Source: an uncultured Burkholderiales Genera incertae sedis bacterium (GTDB taxonomy: Bacteria > Pseudomonadota > Gammaproteobacteria > Burkholderiales > Eutrophovitaceae). From it: 6,232 nt of DNA. The stretch covers positions 1 through 6,232 of the forward strand of contig CAJQMS010000131.1 in NCBI GenBank assembly GCA_905479505.1, read 5' to 3'. Below, one piece after another: positions 5,950 to 6,232 of this stretch; the first letter of the stretch is position 1, and every line of letters begins with the position of its first letter. Below the pieces are notes generated by a model, which was given only the letters and a program-made list of their open reading frames with translations, ran no database searches and was not told where the DNA came from. Made by a program: the position numbers and the translations under genes.

Positions 5950-6232
5950 CTATTTTTTCCCTAAGTAGGTCGGTGCAATACTTTCTATGGATGTTTGAAA
6001 CGCACCGTCGGTTAAGTCGGTGGTGTTGTCCAATGACATAGAGGCTAAGTTATCTCGTGTAATCAAATTAAGATTCAATGCCTCAAATGTCATAGCTTGA
6101 AGATGTGCTGCCCAGTTAGGTATGGGTAAGACTATTGGGCGCAGCCGACCAAATGTGCTCGCATAATTAACGAGTTCGATTAACTCATATTGTTTCGGCC
6201 CGCACACTTCTATTAATTGGCGATGTTCGGAG
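5950..6232 (-). CDS. Complex I NDUFA9-family / SDR-type NAD(P)-binding protein, C-terminal part
   Basis: The frame runs off the right edge, so only the last 93 residues are seen; the first in-window GTG (6207) is internal, with coding sequence continuing upstream of it. The visible part fits the end of the atypical SDR family related to the mitochondrial complex I accessory subunit NDUFA9, found in proteobacteria beside cca. Diagnostic blocks are EVCGPKQYELIELVNYAS (typical of this family's GPxxYtLxELVxYA), the RPIVLPIPNWAAHLQA helix, LITRDNLASMSLDN and the end IESIAPTYLG. The N-terminal Rossmann domain with the GxxGxxG motif would lie outside the window. Its role in bacteria is not firmly known; NAD(P)-binding or respiratory assembly is inferred from the family. 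The TAG stop lies 39 bases before cca. Confidence 0.85.
   Translation of the reverse strand, partial: SEHRQLIEVCGPKQYELIELVNYASTFGRLRPIVLPIPNWAAHLQAMTFEALNLNLITRDNLASMSLDNTTDLTDGAFQTSIESIAPTYLGKK

Overview
This window looks like an ordinary chromosomal housekeeping segment from a moderately AT-rich betaproteobacterium. The evidence is the character of the proteins. The SspA homologue keeps a CPFS motif near its N-terminus. SucC and SucD carry the betaproteobacterial-type sequence blocks (GGRGKGGG in SucC, RDYANGKNCYVAGVNPK in SucD). A Cys-rich CWC protein and a complex I NDUFA9-family protein next to cca also fit that group. I cannot place it more finely from sequence alone.

Layout. Positions 1-988 (+) hold sspA, missing its first few codons, and sspB, overlapping by four bases (GTGA). 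A perfect TATAAT box then precedes a tRNA-Thr(UGU) gene at 1032-1107. The tRNA is followed after 25 bases by a small exported coiled-coil protein of unknown role (1133-1495) and then by sucC-sucD (1534-3586), the two subunits of succinyl-CoA synthetase. On the minus strand, a YfcG-type glutathione transferase (4404-3775) is followed by a 64-residue Cys-rich CWC protein (3760-3566), whose 3' end overlaps the sucD 3' end. A two-helix DUF2905 membrane protein (4485-4697, +) diverges from the GST gene and overlaps the 3' end of cca, which is read from the other strand (5910-4687). Upstream of cca, on the same strand, lies the C-terminal part of an NDUFA9-family SDR protein that runs off the right edge.

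Functional themes are stress and proteolysis (SspA with RNA polymerase, SspB with ClpXP), the TCA cycle (SucCD), thiol redox chemistry (GST) and tRNA maturation (Cca, with a tRNA gene nearby whose CCA is already encoded). The segment is very compact: no gap exceeds about 150 bases. There are two convergent gene pairs with overlapping stop codons, and I could not see a convincing intrinsic terminator anywhere.

I found no mobile element, CRISPR array, defence system or other clearly new system. The most interesting points are a Cca whose HD phosphohydrolase motif has been lost, the unknown exported coiled-coil protein wedged between a tRNA and sucCD, a U-U mismatch in the tRNA anticodon stem, and several unusual translation starts.
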